64,000 bases of DNA. Source: Caprimulgus europaeus (taxonomy: Eukaryota; Chordata; Aves; Caprimulgiformes; Caprimulgidae). The stretch is from NCBI GenBank assembly GCA_907165065.1, contig OU015540.1, positions 1,348,001-1,412,000 of the forward strand, given 5' to 3'. The notes beneath the pieces are model-generated. The model had not been told where the DNA came from and did no database searches. It worked only from the letters and a program-made list of their open reading frames with translations. Made by a program: the position numbers and the translations under genes. Each line of letters begins with the position of its first letter. Position 1 is the first letter of the stretch. This document shows positions 22,401 through 34,400 of the stretch, piece after piece.

Positions 22401-25400
22401 CACCCCGCCACGTCCCCTCGTCCCCTGCACGCCGGGTCCTGGCCAGGGCACAACCAGCCTCACACACTGAGAGGGGAGAAGCCACAAGCCCTTCCCGAAA
22501 CCCATCACCCCAGGCCGTGGTCTCCAGGCGGGTGTAGACCCTCTGTGCTGCCCTGGGAGCCCCTTCCCGCAGCCTGGAGCGCCCCGGGATGTCTGCAGCG
22601 TTGGTCTTTGCCCAGAGCCGTGTTCGCTGCATTAAAGCACAATTAACATCTCCCCGGCTGCCAGCCCTGCGGGAGATAAGAGTCGAGGCTCTTGTTAGAG
22701 CAGAGACACCGACGAATTAGTGACTTATCATCTTCCATTCACATCAGCCTGCACATAAAAGGTTTTTCTGGCAAGAAGCAGAGAATCCTGTCTTAGGGAC
22801 AGATTAGAGGTAAGAGGATCTGGTTAGGATCATGTATTTTAAAACAGAGTCAAGTTCTGGTTCTCGGCATCGCCCGCGGCAGCCGTGTCCTGCAGCCACC
22901 CAGCCCCTGCTGCTGGCGGAGCAGCACTGGCTTGGTGACACTTCCCCTCCCCAGCTTGGCTGCTCCATCCAGCCAGCACAGCAGTGTCCTCGGGACAATC
23001 AAGGGGACAGTTCCTTGAAGGAAGCGCAGGCAGACTCAGACTACTGAAGTTTTAAGCCCAACAGGGCTGCTCAGGCTCATCCCAACGGGCAGGAGATGTG
23101 AGGATTTCAGACGTTCCCACCACACTGGTGTGAGCCTGCGCTCCAGTCCCACAGGCAGACAGGGAAACTGGGTTTTCCACCCTTAAAAATCCACAGGATA
23201 GGATCCACTACAGCCACCCCGGAGACCAGAGCCACCAAAAAGTGGTTGTGTCATGGGATTGGATGGAGCCCATGGCCACATCCATCCTCCCTGCTTGGGG
23301 ACAATCTGCAGCCGCTCCCCCACCCCTTGGGCTGCATTACTCACCCCTTCCATCTCTTTTTTTTTTTTTTTTCCTACTTTATAATAGGAGAGATATTTTT
23401 AAAAATATCCATGCTAACTTCTAAACCAGGCAGCCTTGGAAACAAAGGGGGCAGAGATGGCTCACGCAGATCCCTGCCAATACCAAGAATAAGTAACGTG
23501 GCTCTCAACATATTTATCTTCATTTTCTTCATCAAGGCCACGCTGCGCTGCAGAGCAGGAATCTCTCCAGAGCATTCATTGCGATATCATATCTCACTTA
23601 CAGCAAGCGCAGCGCCTGTCGATGCGGCGGGAATGAAAAATGGGTCATCAATTACTGTGATACAGGGAATTGTTTACTCTGCTCCAGGGGGGAAACAAAG
23701 CCTGGCGTCAGCTTTTGTGTCAAAGCAGCCAGTCCCAGTGTCAGGAACGCTGCTGCGCCCAGTGCTCCCATCACAGCAGCTGGTGGGGTGGCGGGGAGGC
23801 AGGACGAGCCCAGGATGGCTGCTCACCCGCCTCCCGGCATGGCACCCTGTGCTGCACCCTGTCAAAGCCCCGGTGACAGCAGCCAGCCCGGGGTGTGAGT
23901 CCCCTCCCCACATGCTCCATCCTCCACTGCCTCCAAGGATGACAAATAGGACAATCCCTGCTGTGGTGGTGGCACTGGGCTGGCAGCCAGACACAGCCAC
24001 TCACTCACTTCAACCCAGGGGACAGGGGAGAGAATTGGGGGGCAAGGGTAAGGAGACTCGTAGGGTGAGAGAAGAACCATTAAATCATTGAAATAAAATA
24101 AAATAAAATAATACTGATATTAACATAACAATGATAATAATAGTAGTAACAAAAATGCCAATGAGTGACACCCAGTGCCATTGCTCAGCACCCGCCGACC
24201 CAGCCCGGCCCGTTCCCAGAGAGCGATCCCGGAGCAGCGACAATCCCGACCCGAAACCGCAATCCCGGGAGAGCCAGAGCCCGAGCGAGAGCCAGAGAGA
24301 GCCAGAGAGGAAGAGCCCCTCATGGATCTCCTGCACCGCTCCCCGCTGCTCTCTCTGGGCGATGCCCCGGCGGTGCCAGAGCCAGCAGAGCTGCCAACGC
24401 GCTGAGCTTTTGGGAGCAATTTGACCTCACGTGTGTATTATTCAGGAGGGAAAAAACACATCTGCCACGCATTAACGCTCGCTCGGGAACAGTTATTTTC
24501 GGCTTTGTCAAGCACTTCTCACATTAATTCATGCACATTTCTAAGTGCAGCACATTAATGTTTTTAAGAAAGCTCCTGCTAGGAGCCAACTCACCAAGCT
24601 GTGATCCGCCCCGATGCCAAGGGGTACGGCACGCCCCCCACGGCAGCAAGACCCGGCCGCTCCCCACGTCCAGCTCCTCCCCACTGACCAAACTCCGTGC
24701 TCTCGGTGCTGCTCCCGAGGTCTGCCAGCACCGCAGCACACAGCTCCAGGGCTGGCACTGCCCTTCACTTGGGTACATGTCCCTCATCCCGGAGCGGGGC
24801 AATGCCACAGGAGCTGGTCCCTTCCCAGCAAAGCCCTAGGCAAAGCCACCGCAGCAGAGCTCAGGCTGGGAGCGCTCATCCCCCACGGCGGATCGTGCTC
24901 CAGCACTGCCGTGCTGGCACATTTCGGGTGTTTCCATCCCTGCAGCTCCTGGCTCAGCAAAGCCCCAGGAGAAGCAGCAGCAACGAGCACCCCGGTCAGC
25001 CACGAGCCACTCACTGCTGCAGTGACAGCAGGCACGGGGAGAGAGGATGGTCTCCGTCTTTTATTCCCCCTCCTCACAACACAAACCTCTGGTCCCAGGC
25101 AGAGACCAGTGGGGTCACCACTGAGTTTAATATTTCATCACTCTTACGACTGTGGCTCCCCCAGTTCTGCCACTGCTGTTTGCCACAGGGCTGCACCACG
25201 GAGATGGTCCATGGCAGTGGGCTGCAGGGATGCACCAGGGCAACGCACTGCAGGGATGGGGAATGAGAGGCTGGAGAGCAGCCCTGCAGAGAAGGACCTG
25301 GGGGTTCTGGTCAATGGCAAGTTGAACATGAGCCAACAGCGTGTCCTGGCAGCCAAGTGGCCAACCATGTCCTAGGGGCACCCAGCACTGCATTGACAAG

Positions 25401-28400
25401 ATTCCAGCAGCATTTGGCCAAGGCTCTCAGACACATGGTCTGAACCTTGGGATTGTCCTGTGCAGGAACAGGAGTTGGACTCCATCATCCTGGTGGGTCC
25501 CTTCCAACTCACAGCATTCAATGGTTCTATGGCTCTGGGATGGGCTGCAGGGATGGGCTCACCTCCAGATTGCCATGTCCCCACCAGCCCGGCAGAGCTG
25601 CCAGTCCTTCCCCGGGGCTGGCGCTGCTCGGGGCTGCGTGGGCTGTGCTGGCGTCGCTGCCAAAACCCGCGCCGCGCTCTAAAAATTGACGCTGAGAGTA
25701 GCAACAATCCCCCGGCGCTTCCGCCGAGGCGAGCGGCACACGGGGCGGCGCAGGAAGCGGTGACCCCACGGGGGCTGACGGGGTGAGCGTCCTGCGGCCG
25801 CGATCGCCGAGAAACGGCTGCTTCCCTGCAGCTCCCAGGAGCTGAGTGTGCTCAACGCTGGGGAGAAAAACAAGATGTCAACCCAACTATCTGCTGCAGG
25901 AGCAGCAGGACGGGCTCCCTGCGCACCCAGCACAGGGACTGGACTGACCCCGCACTGCCCAGGGCACCCAGTGCCTGTTGTGAGGTGGATGCTCATCCTG
26001 GGACCAGCCCCCTCCGACACAGAGGTCTCTGGACAGGGTCTACTGTGAACCCCCCAGGAAGGAGCCTGGGATGAATCACTCACCCGGTTCTGCTTTTCTT
26101 AGTCATTGGCTCAGCCAGACACAGAGGTTCTGGCTGTGACCTGGTCCAGTGGCACAGGGGAAACAAACCCTGGCAATTCAGACCAAACCCAACCTCACTG
26201 ACCCAGCAGGTCCTGGCCAGCGGGTCTGGGTTCCCCGGACACCTCCAGCAGCCTCCCACGCTTGGCTTTGGGGGGAAAAAACCATTAATGGGGTGGTTTG
26301 ATGGTTGAGAGCAATGGGCACAGCAGTGCCGATGCCAACAGCTCTCCCTGGTGGGAACGGTACCAGGAGCCGAGGCCGGTCCAGAAGCATCATCGGTAAC
26401 GAGGAGCAGCAGCACTGGCGCTGGGGCAGGACCCCCTGCTCCTCCTCTGTCGCCCTCCTCACACACAGCACACATCACACCGCGGGTGCACGTCGCCAAC
26501 GGCAGCAGCTTGGCAGCGCTCCGCTAATAGCCGCGATAACGCCACAAACCGCCGCGCACGGGACCCGGCGTTCGCCGGCGGCCGCGCCGTTGCCGTGGCG
26601 ACACCCGCGCAAGCAAAGCTGGAGAAGCCGAAGCCTCCATTTCCCCAGGGGTCCCTTGGGCCCAGAACATCGCGGCTGGACGGGCAGGAGGAAACCACCC
26701 TCGGACACGGGCAGGCTGGGCGAGGGCTGACGGGGGCCGGGCTTTGCCCTGTCCAAGCTGGGCAGGTTCGGCTGTGCGGGCGCATCTGGGCACGGCTTCC
26801 CACCACCCCCTCCTTCCAATACATTAAATATTAAAAAGCCCAGGCAGACTGAAACAAAACCTGCTCAGATGTTCACAACAGGACCGGTTGTATCCTCAGA
26901 GATGTGCTGCCGGCCTTATGACCTCTAGAAGACCTTTCCTGCCGGTGGACACCACTGACCCAGACCCACCACATCTGTGACGCCAACATCGGGGTGGCAT
27001 CACCACCCCACTGCATTTCCAAGACCCCCCAGATCCCCACTGGGCTCCTGGGACAGCCGCAGACCAGGGCAATGGGCATCACCCCTTCAAGCTGAAGGAG
27101 CACGAGCTCCCAACAGATATTAGTTACGATCAGGGAGAGATTATTTTTTTCCAATGCAGCCATAAAGATGAAATATTTGCTGTTGCTTTCAAGAGGTTCT
27201 GCAGTCCTTCAAGGCAATGACTCGGTGCTTAGCCAGGATTAAAAATGCTGTACGGCCCCGTTAGACAAACAAAGCTGTGTGAGTTACACCGCTCGGCTGG
27301 AGATGCCTCGCCGGGGGAGCAGGGGCAGCTCCATCACTCCATGGATGGAGCCAGCGTGGTGCAGCCAAGCAAGGTGAGCATCACCCTGGCTCTGCCCAGC
27401 TGGTGTGGAACAGTGCTCAGCCAGTCCCATGTCCCATGTCCCCATGGTGCCACCAGTGCTGCCCTGGGCAGGAATCCCACAGCTCCCTGTGCTTCCCCAG
27501 CCACCCTCCTCCTTCTCCTCCCCATCCTCGGGGTCACCTGCCAGCAGCCCCCCCAGGTCCCCCTGCTCGCTGCATCCCTCACTCATCCCCAGGACAATGC
27601 TGCCAACACAAGATTTTGCCTCGGAAGGCTCCGAAGGTGATCAAGCCCTCGATCCCTAAATTCCCCATTGCCATAGGAACCAGCGTCCTCCCTCCATCAC
27701 CAGCCAAGGTCGAGTGGACAGCAGCTCAGACACGCTCCAGGCAGCAGCTCCTTCCCCCTACACACAGCCCCGTCCCCTTGGACAGGATGAGGTTTCCCAT
27801 TTAGTTTTTTTTCCCTCCACCAGCACTCGCTGTTCCAGGCCTCGGAGCAGCCGGTCGCTGCCCTGCCGATTTGTCACACCGATGCTCAGCGTTAGCACCG
27901 CAGAGCCCAGCCACTGCCCCATCAACGGGGCCAACACAACCCCTCTCGCCATGGCTCTGGTCTCTCCACCCTCTGCAGACCCAAGGAGGAGAGCGGCTCT
28001 GTGGGAGGAGGATGAAGGATTTTGGGGAAGGATGATGCGCAGTCAGAACCCGGTGAGCTCGGATGGGGATGGCTCCCCCCACACCAGCTTTTTAGGAAAG
28101 GCAGTGCTGTCCCACTGCAGCCCTCCCCAGCACCGCCAAACCCAGCACCAGCACCTCATCCTTCCCCACGTGCACACAGAGCTCACCAGCATCCACACTG
28201 GGAACAAACCACAGCCTGCCGGGGCAAATAATTAATCAGTGGTAATGAAATGAGTCAGCGGCTCAGCGGAGAGGCAGCGAGGGCTCAGGGGGTCACAGGA
28301 GCTGAGCAAGGCAAGATCCATGGGGCAGGGATGTCCCTAAATGCCCATCACGGGGGTGGCAGTGGGGACAGAGGCCCCACAAAGCCGAGCTGGCCCCGTG

Positions 28401-31400
28401 GGTCAGTCACCTTCCCTCCGCTTTCAAAGAAAAACCCGATTCTGCACAGCTGAGCTGAATATTTGATCACAAATAAAAGATGAAAGTGAAATTAAGCCAA
28501 ATGTATTCCATTAAATATTCAAACCATTTAGCTTTCCTCCAGACCCATTTCAATGTTTTATTGGCTATAAAACGCTCCCTCACACACCCCGGCACCACGA
28601 GCTGACCCAGCGTCACGCCTGGCTCCGCACCGGGGCAGCCGATGCTCCAGCACCCGAACGGGTCACCCCGGGGCCAATTTCTCACCTTGGCACCATCCAA
28701 AGAGGCACAGACACACCACATCTGTGTGCCCACAGCCTTCCTCCAGCACCAGCCTCCTCCTCACCTGCTCCTTTGCAGGGAGCCTGGGAGGGGGGCACAG
28801 AGCCGCACCCCACGGACACAGGGAAATGCCTCTGGCTGCCGTGTGTGGGCAGAGCAACCCCCGGCATGACATGGTGCTGCCGTGAGGACACTCACCCGAG
28901 CGGGTCCATCACCCCTCACCAGAGCCCAACACCCTGCAGGGACCTCACGGGGCACCCTGAAGCGCAGCCACCGAGCTACTGCCAAAACCTCGTGCAATTT
29001 TAGGACACACAGAGCAATGCTTCCCTGCCCACGCTGCTGCAGGAAAACCAGAAATAAGATCAGAGAATCATGGGATGATGTGAGTTGGGAGGGACCCACC
29101 AGGATCATCCAGTCCAACTCCTGTCCCTGCACAGGACAGTCCCAACATTCACACCATGTGTCGGAGAATCATGGAATCGTGGAATCATTTGGTTGGAAAA
29201 GACCTTTGAGATCATCGAGTCCAACCATGAACCCAACACTGACCAGTCCCCACTGACCCCTGTCCCTCAGCACTGTGTCTACACGACTCTTCAATCCCTC
29301 CAGGGATGGGGACTCCACCACTGCCCTGGGCAACCCCTTCCAATGCCTCAGAACCCTTTCAGCAAAGAAATTCTTCCTCACATCCAATCTCAACTGCCCT
29401 TGGTGCAACTTGAGGCCATTTCCTCTTGTCCTTTCACTTGTCCCCTGGTTGAACAGACTGACACCAGCATCACTCCAGCAGCATCCCCTGTGAATGCCCC
29501 AGTCCCCAGCGCCCTCACCAGCAGCTGAAATCGATGCAAAATTTCACACTGGATTAAACACCCAGCCCGTTCTGGGTGGTATTTCCCAGCCACCGTCAGG
29601 GCTGGCACCTTCACACCACCCTGCAAACTGCTTCAGAGTTTTCTTAACCAGACTCTGGGGCTCAAGGCTGTTCCAGTTGCTCATTTAAAGAGCAATTCGA
29701 GCACTTCTCTGCTTTGAAGACATTAATCTTGTTTCTTTTTACCTTCCCCAAGGCAGGAATCAAATCTGCTGTCCGCTGGGATTACCGCCAGCACACGGTG
29801 TTTGCAGCTTACCGGTGCGCTGCAGAACTGGAGCACATCGAGGAGATTTATTATTTTTTAAAATGCATTATTTTTCAAACCCAAGAGCCAAAGGAACACG
29901 AATAAAATCCTGGCAGATGTGAGAAAGCGGGCGCAGCTCGCAGCATCTCTTGGCAACTGAGCCCCTGCATGCAAATGACGGGCTTCGCCGACTGCAAAGC
30001 CGTGTCCCTCTGCAAGGGAGGGGACCAGCAGCTGAGAGCAAAGCAGGGCTCATTTCCCAGGAAAAATGGCTGTTTACTCCCCTGAGAGCCTGTCCTGGGA
30101 GCGAGGAACAGGAACCAGCAGCAGCTGTGGAGAAGGTCTCATCCTACCAGTCAAACACGACATAAATCCATAAAATCAAGGTGTGTTCCAGCTAACCAGG
30201 AACTGGCCAGCGCCCAGGACCTGCCTCACCTGCTGCCGGATCCAGGCAGCACCTGGTCCTCACAGTACCTGGTCCTTATGGCACCAGCATCTCATCTGCC
30301 CGCCGAAATCGGGCAGAAGGGATGGAAAGCACCACAGAAAAGCTCCTCTGAGCAAATTCAGCCCAGCTTTCCTCAGAGCGAGGAATGCAAAAGTAGGAAA
30401 TCAGCTCCCGGCTTCTATTAAAATTCATACGGCAACAGGAGACGCAGAACCAGGCGATTTCAGACAAAGAGCTGCTGGAAACACACACCCAGGGCAGGCA
30501 CATGGGTGTCCCCTGCCCACCCTGCCACACCAGCCCCCACACAGAGTCCTTCCCCACTGTCCCCCAGCCTGGAGCGGTGGCACCCGCATTGCCGCTGGCA
30601 CAGCAGCCCCACAGAGGGACATTTGGCCCGAGTGACCCAGGCAGCACTGAGATGCCTCTCCCAGGGAAACGCCACCTCCCCTGTGGGGACAGAGCTGGGG
30701 CTGTCCCCTCCAATGCTCCAGCTCACAGGCCCAGGGACCAACCCAAACCCACCCGACTGCAGTCCCCCTGCCCGACCCCACACACGTCACCACGCTACAC
30801 GGCCAAGCGTGTGAACGGACGAGACTGAACACTGCTCAGTGCCCAGAGCCCCTTCCCTCCAATGGCCAGGGCTAATTTTGTCCAGAAAGACACGTTGGAA
30901 TTAATTTATTTCCATTTCTTTCTTCTGCCCTAAGCAGATCCCCTCCCACTTTTTCCAGATTGATCCATCAGAAAATTAGCCCTGCTCACGCTCCGTGCCA
31001 GCTGCCGAGATAAAAGCCAGCCCTTGGCTTTCAGACTGCTCCAGATTGCACCAGCCCTGAGAAGGGAGGCACCACGCTGGAGCATCGCCCCGAGGGCAGG
31101 GAACGGGCACAGAGCATCACCCCAAGGGCAAGGATACAGGCACCAGAGCATCACCCCGAGGGCAGGGATACGGGCACAGAGCATCACCCCGAGGGCAGGG
31201 ATACGGGCACAGAGCATCACCCCGAGGGCAGGGAACGGGCACAGAGCATCACCCCGAGGGCAGGGATGTGGGCACTGGCAGATGCTCAGGGCATCCCCAC
31301 TTCTCTCCCCTGAGCACATGGAGACTCAGGACCAGACTTGCCGAATCTAGACCATGTCTGGAGTTAGTTTGCACACCCTGCAGGGCTGGAACGAAGCTTT

Positions 31401-34400
31401 CCCTCTCCCCAGCAAAGTGAAGCTCGCTGGGGGAGGCAGCAGCTGCTGTTTTGCCGACGGAAGGTGTGCACACACACACTACAAAAAATAAACAGAGATG
31501 CAACAAATCCCTTATGCAAACCCCCACATTCTATAGTGCTGATTCCACCCCCCGAGCAGCACAGGGCTGAGTGTCACCCAGAGTCCTCAGAGCTCAGGGT
31601 CACAAGTGACAGCTTTTCCTTACAGCGAGTGATGAGCTGCAGCACGGCCAAGGCTGGAGCAGGGAGCTTGCTTTGTGCCAGGGGGACGCTGGTTTGCTCC
31701 CTCTCCTTGGGGCAGCACGAGAGGAGCGATAACTCTCCACACCTTGGAGGAACCAAAGACAAGCTGCCCTCCTCTGAACTCCACCAGCAAAGCGCTTCCC
31801 TACAGCTTCATCTCACTGATTGACACAGAAACCAGCTCCTGCTCACGTGAGGAACTCATTAGCACCTCTTCCCAGCGAGAAAAGGTTCGTCTTTAATTTT
31901 TTTTTGTCTTTTATCTTTTCCTTTCAGGTCTAATTTGGTCTTCACTCGCCCAACCACTCGCAAAGCTCGGGGCAGCATCGGGGTGGCCCACAGAGCCCGG
32001 CTGTCATCGGGGACTCACGTGGCCCTTTGGATTCTCAGCTTTGGCAGAGCCATCCCTGCCGCGAGGGAGCTGCTACGACACGACAGAAGCGCCGTTGCCT
32101 GCACAGCTTTCGCTTCTGTCGAGGTTTCTGCCGCCTTCCCAAAATTACAGCAAGAGGCAGCTCCTCAGCAGCACCGAGAGAAACGGGATTCACACCCCTG
32201 AGCGACAAACCTGCTCTTTTCCAGGAAACCCTCCTCCCTGAAATCCCAGCGTGGGAACTTAGGAAAGCACCTGCGTCCTGCCCCAGCCCACCGCTCTGCC
32301 CTCGCTGCTGGGGGTCTGCAGGCACAGACCCCCCAGCCCTGGGGAAGAAGATGAGGGGAGGAAGACCTCATGCCACTGCTCGGCACAGCCACAGCACGTG
32401 GGAGGGAATAATTCAGCAATTAATTATCTAGCAATGGCTGGAAACCCCAAAGGTGACCCAGACATGGAGGCAGAGGGACGTTCCCCCCCAGGGATGTTCT
32501 CCCTCTGGGAGGTGCAGCACAGTGACTGGGACAGGAGCTTCCATCGCTCCGAGTGACCCCCAGCTCAGCCAAAGCCCCTCCCCGAGCAGGACCCCTCGGC
32601 CCAGGGCTCTGCCCACAGTGGGGGGGGGGGGATGTCACCCCAGCAGTGCACCCCCAGCCAAACCCTCCGCTCGGCACCCCAGCACTGCCACAGCCCAGCG
32701 GGGAGGGCTGGTGTATCCCTGAGGAGCTGGAGGTGCTCCCCCAGTCAAACCGATTTCCAAAGGTGGGAAAGCCAAAGGGTTCAGCGTCTCCAAAGGCAAG
32801 AGGCACCATTTTGATGCATTTTTTAACACTTTGATAATTTTTATTTCTCTGCTATCAGCGGTTTATTTTCCAAATATATTGACACCGAATCCTTCTTTGT
32901 TTGAGAGACAACAACAAACAAACACGATGGGAGAGGCTCCCCCCAACATAAACCAGTGGGAGGGAGGAACCTGAGGGGCCGTTAGGAGCTGTAATGCCAG
33001 ATTAATTTTAAATGCTTTTCTATTCATTTACATTCGCTCAGGCCTGCATCATCCATCAGCCAGAGCTCTGTGTGTGCCTGATGGTTTCATCCTCCAAAAT
33101 GAGCGGCTGATCCTGGAGCCCACTGGGACCAGGGGAGGGACTGGGAGAGGAGGTGGAGAGCAGCTGGGTGGGCACAGGGGCTGCATCCCAATGGGGCCGT
33201 GATCACGGCTGGTTCCATCCCACCCCAGAGCACTTCACAGAGACCAGTCAGCATCAAAAGGAGCGGAGACAGTCCCAAAAACAACGGGAAGAGCTGAGCA
33301 GCTCCAGCCCCACCATGTCCCCAACCTTCACTCAGGATCCCAGCAGCTCCTGGCTGAGCAAGGTCACGCGTGCACGGGAGCGCAGCTGCCACACGCCCTG
33401 GCCTTGGGGACGTCCCCACGGACTCCACCACCACCGAGGCTCAGCAAACCCCGCTGAGAAAGCCCAATGCATGGAAATAACACCCTGTGCTTGCTCAGCA
33501 CCTCTCGCACCAGCCCCAGGAGGACGCAACAAAAACCCAGCGACCACCTTCCAAACCACAACCGCTTGCTTCACCCCGAAAACCCGACACCAAATTCTGG
33601 GATTACAGAGAAAAGGAGCTGTGATGTGATGGTTTTGTTATTAAACAGACACAAATTAAACCCCAAATGCGCTCTCACAGGAGAAGCCTCCAGCGTTACC
33701 ACCCCAGGGCTTCATCTGCATTGTGATGCAAACAGCGAGAGGGGCACAATTAGAGGGCGCCTGCAAACAGGATTATCCTAATGGAAACGGAGATGTACAA
33801 TCAAAAATCTATTGCCACGTCCCCCCCAAATTACAAGCACCTTACAAAGGTGATAATAATGAGGTTTAGGGCATACACGTGATCTTTCCCGCTGTATAAT
33901 CTGCCCATTTCAAACCCATGTAGCTCCAGCAGCTCTATTACAGAAGTAAATGAGCCCTAATTTAATTGCTTCTCAGTAGCAGTCGTTTCAGCGCTCTAAT
34001 CAATAAGTCACAGGATTTTTATGATCCCCCTCAGTATCCATCATTGCAATCAGTAATAAAACACTCTTCATTTTAAGAACACCTGAAATACTGTGTAATT
34101 ACCTTTTGTATGAAATGATGGACTCCGATTTACCAACTGCCCCCGGCCGCTGCTACAGCCCGCGGTGTCACTCTGCACCAAAAGCCGATGTGCAGGGGAG
34201 AACATCACTTTCTGTCCCAAGGCTTTGTGAGCTGTCCCTCATCTCTTCCACTTGTCACAGTACCAGTGAGTTATTGTTCAAACTCCAGCAAAATAGCAGC
34301 TTACAAGAAACATCCAATTCCCAGAAATCCTCCAAGACAGGGAGATCCGAGATCCTTAGGGAGCTCAGAAACAGGAGGGAGAGCGACTTTTTCCATGGGC

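Noticed and set aside
23951-24275. Possible complete endogenous retrovirus between the same-strand LTR copies at 23951 and 46699
   Set aside because: The 22-kb interval contains RAB26 exons 1-2 and host sequence. No gag, pol or env similarity is present, so these are separate LTR fragments.
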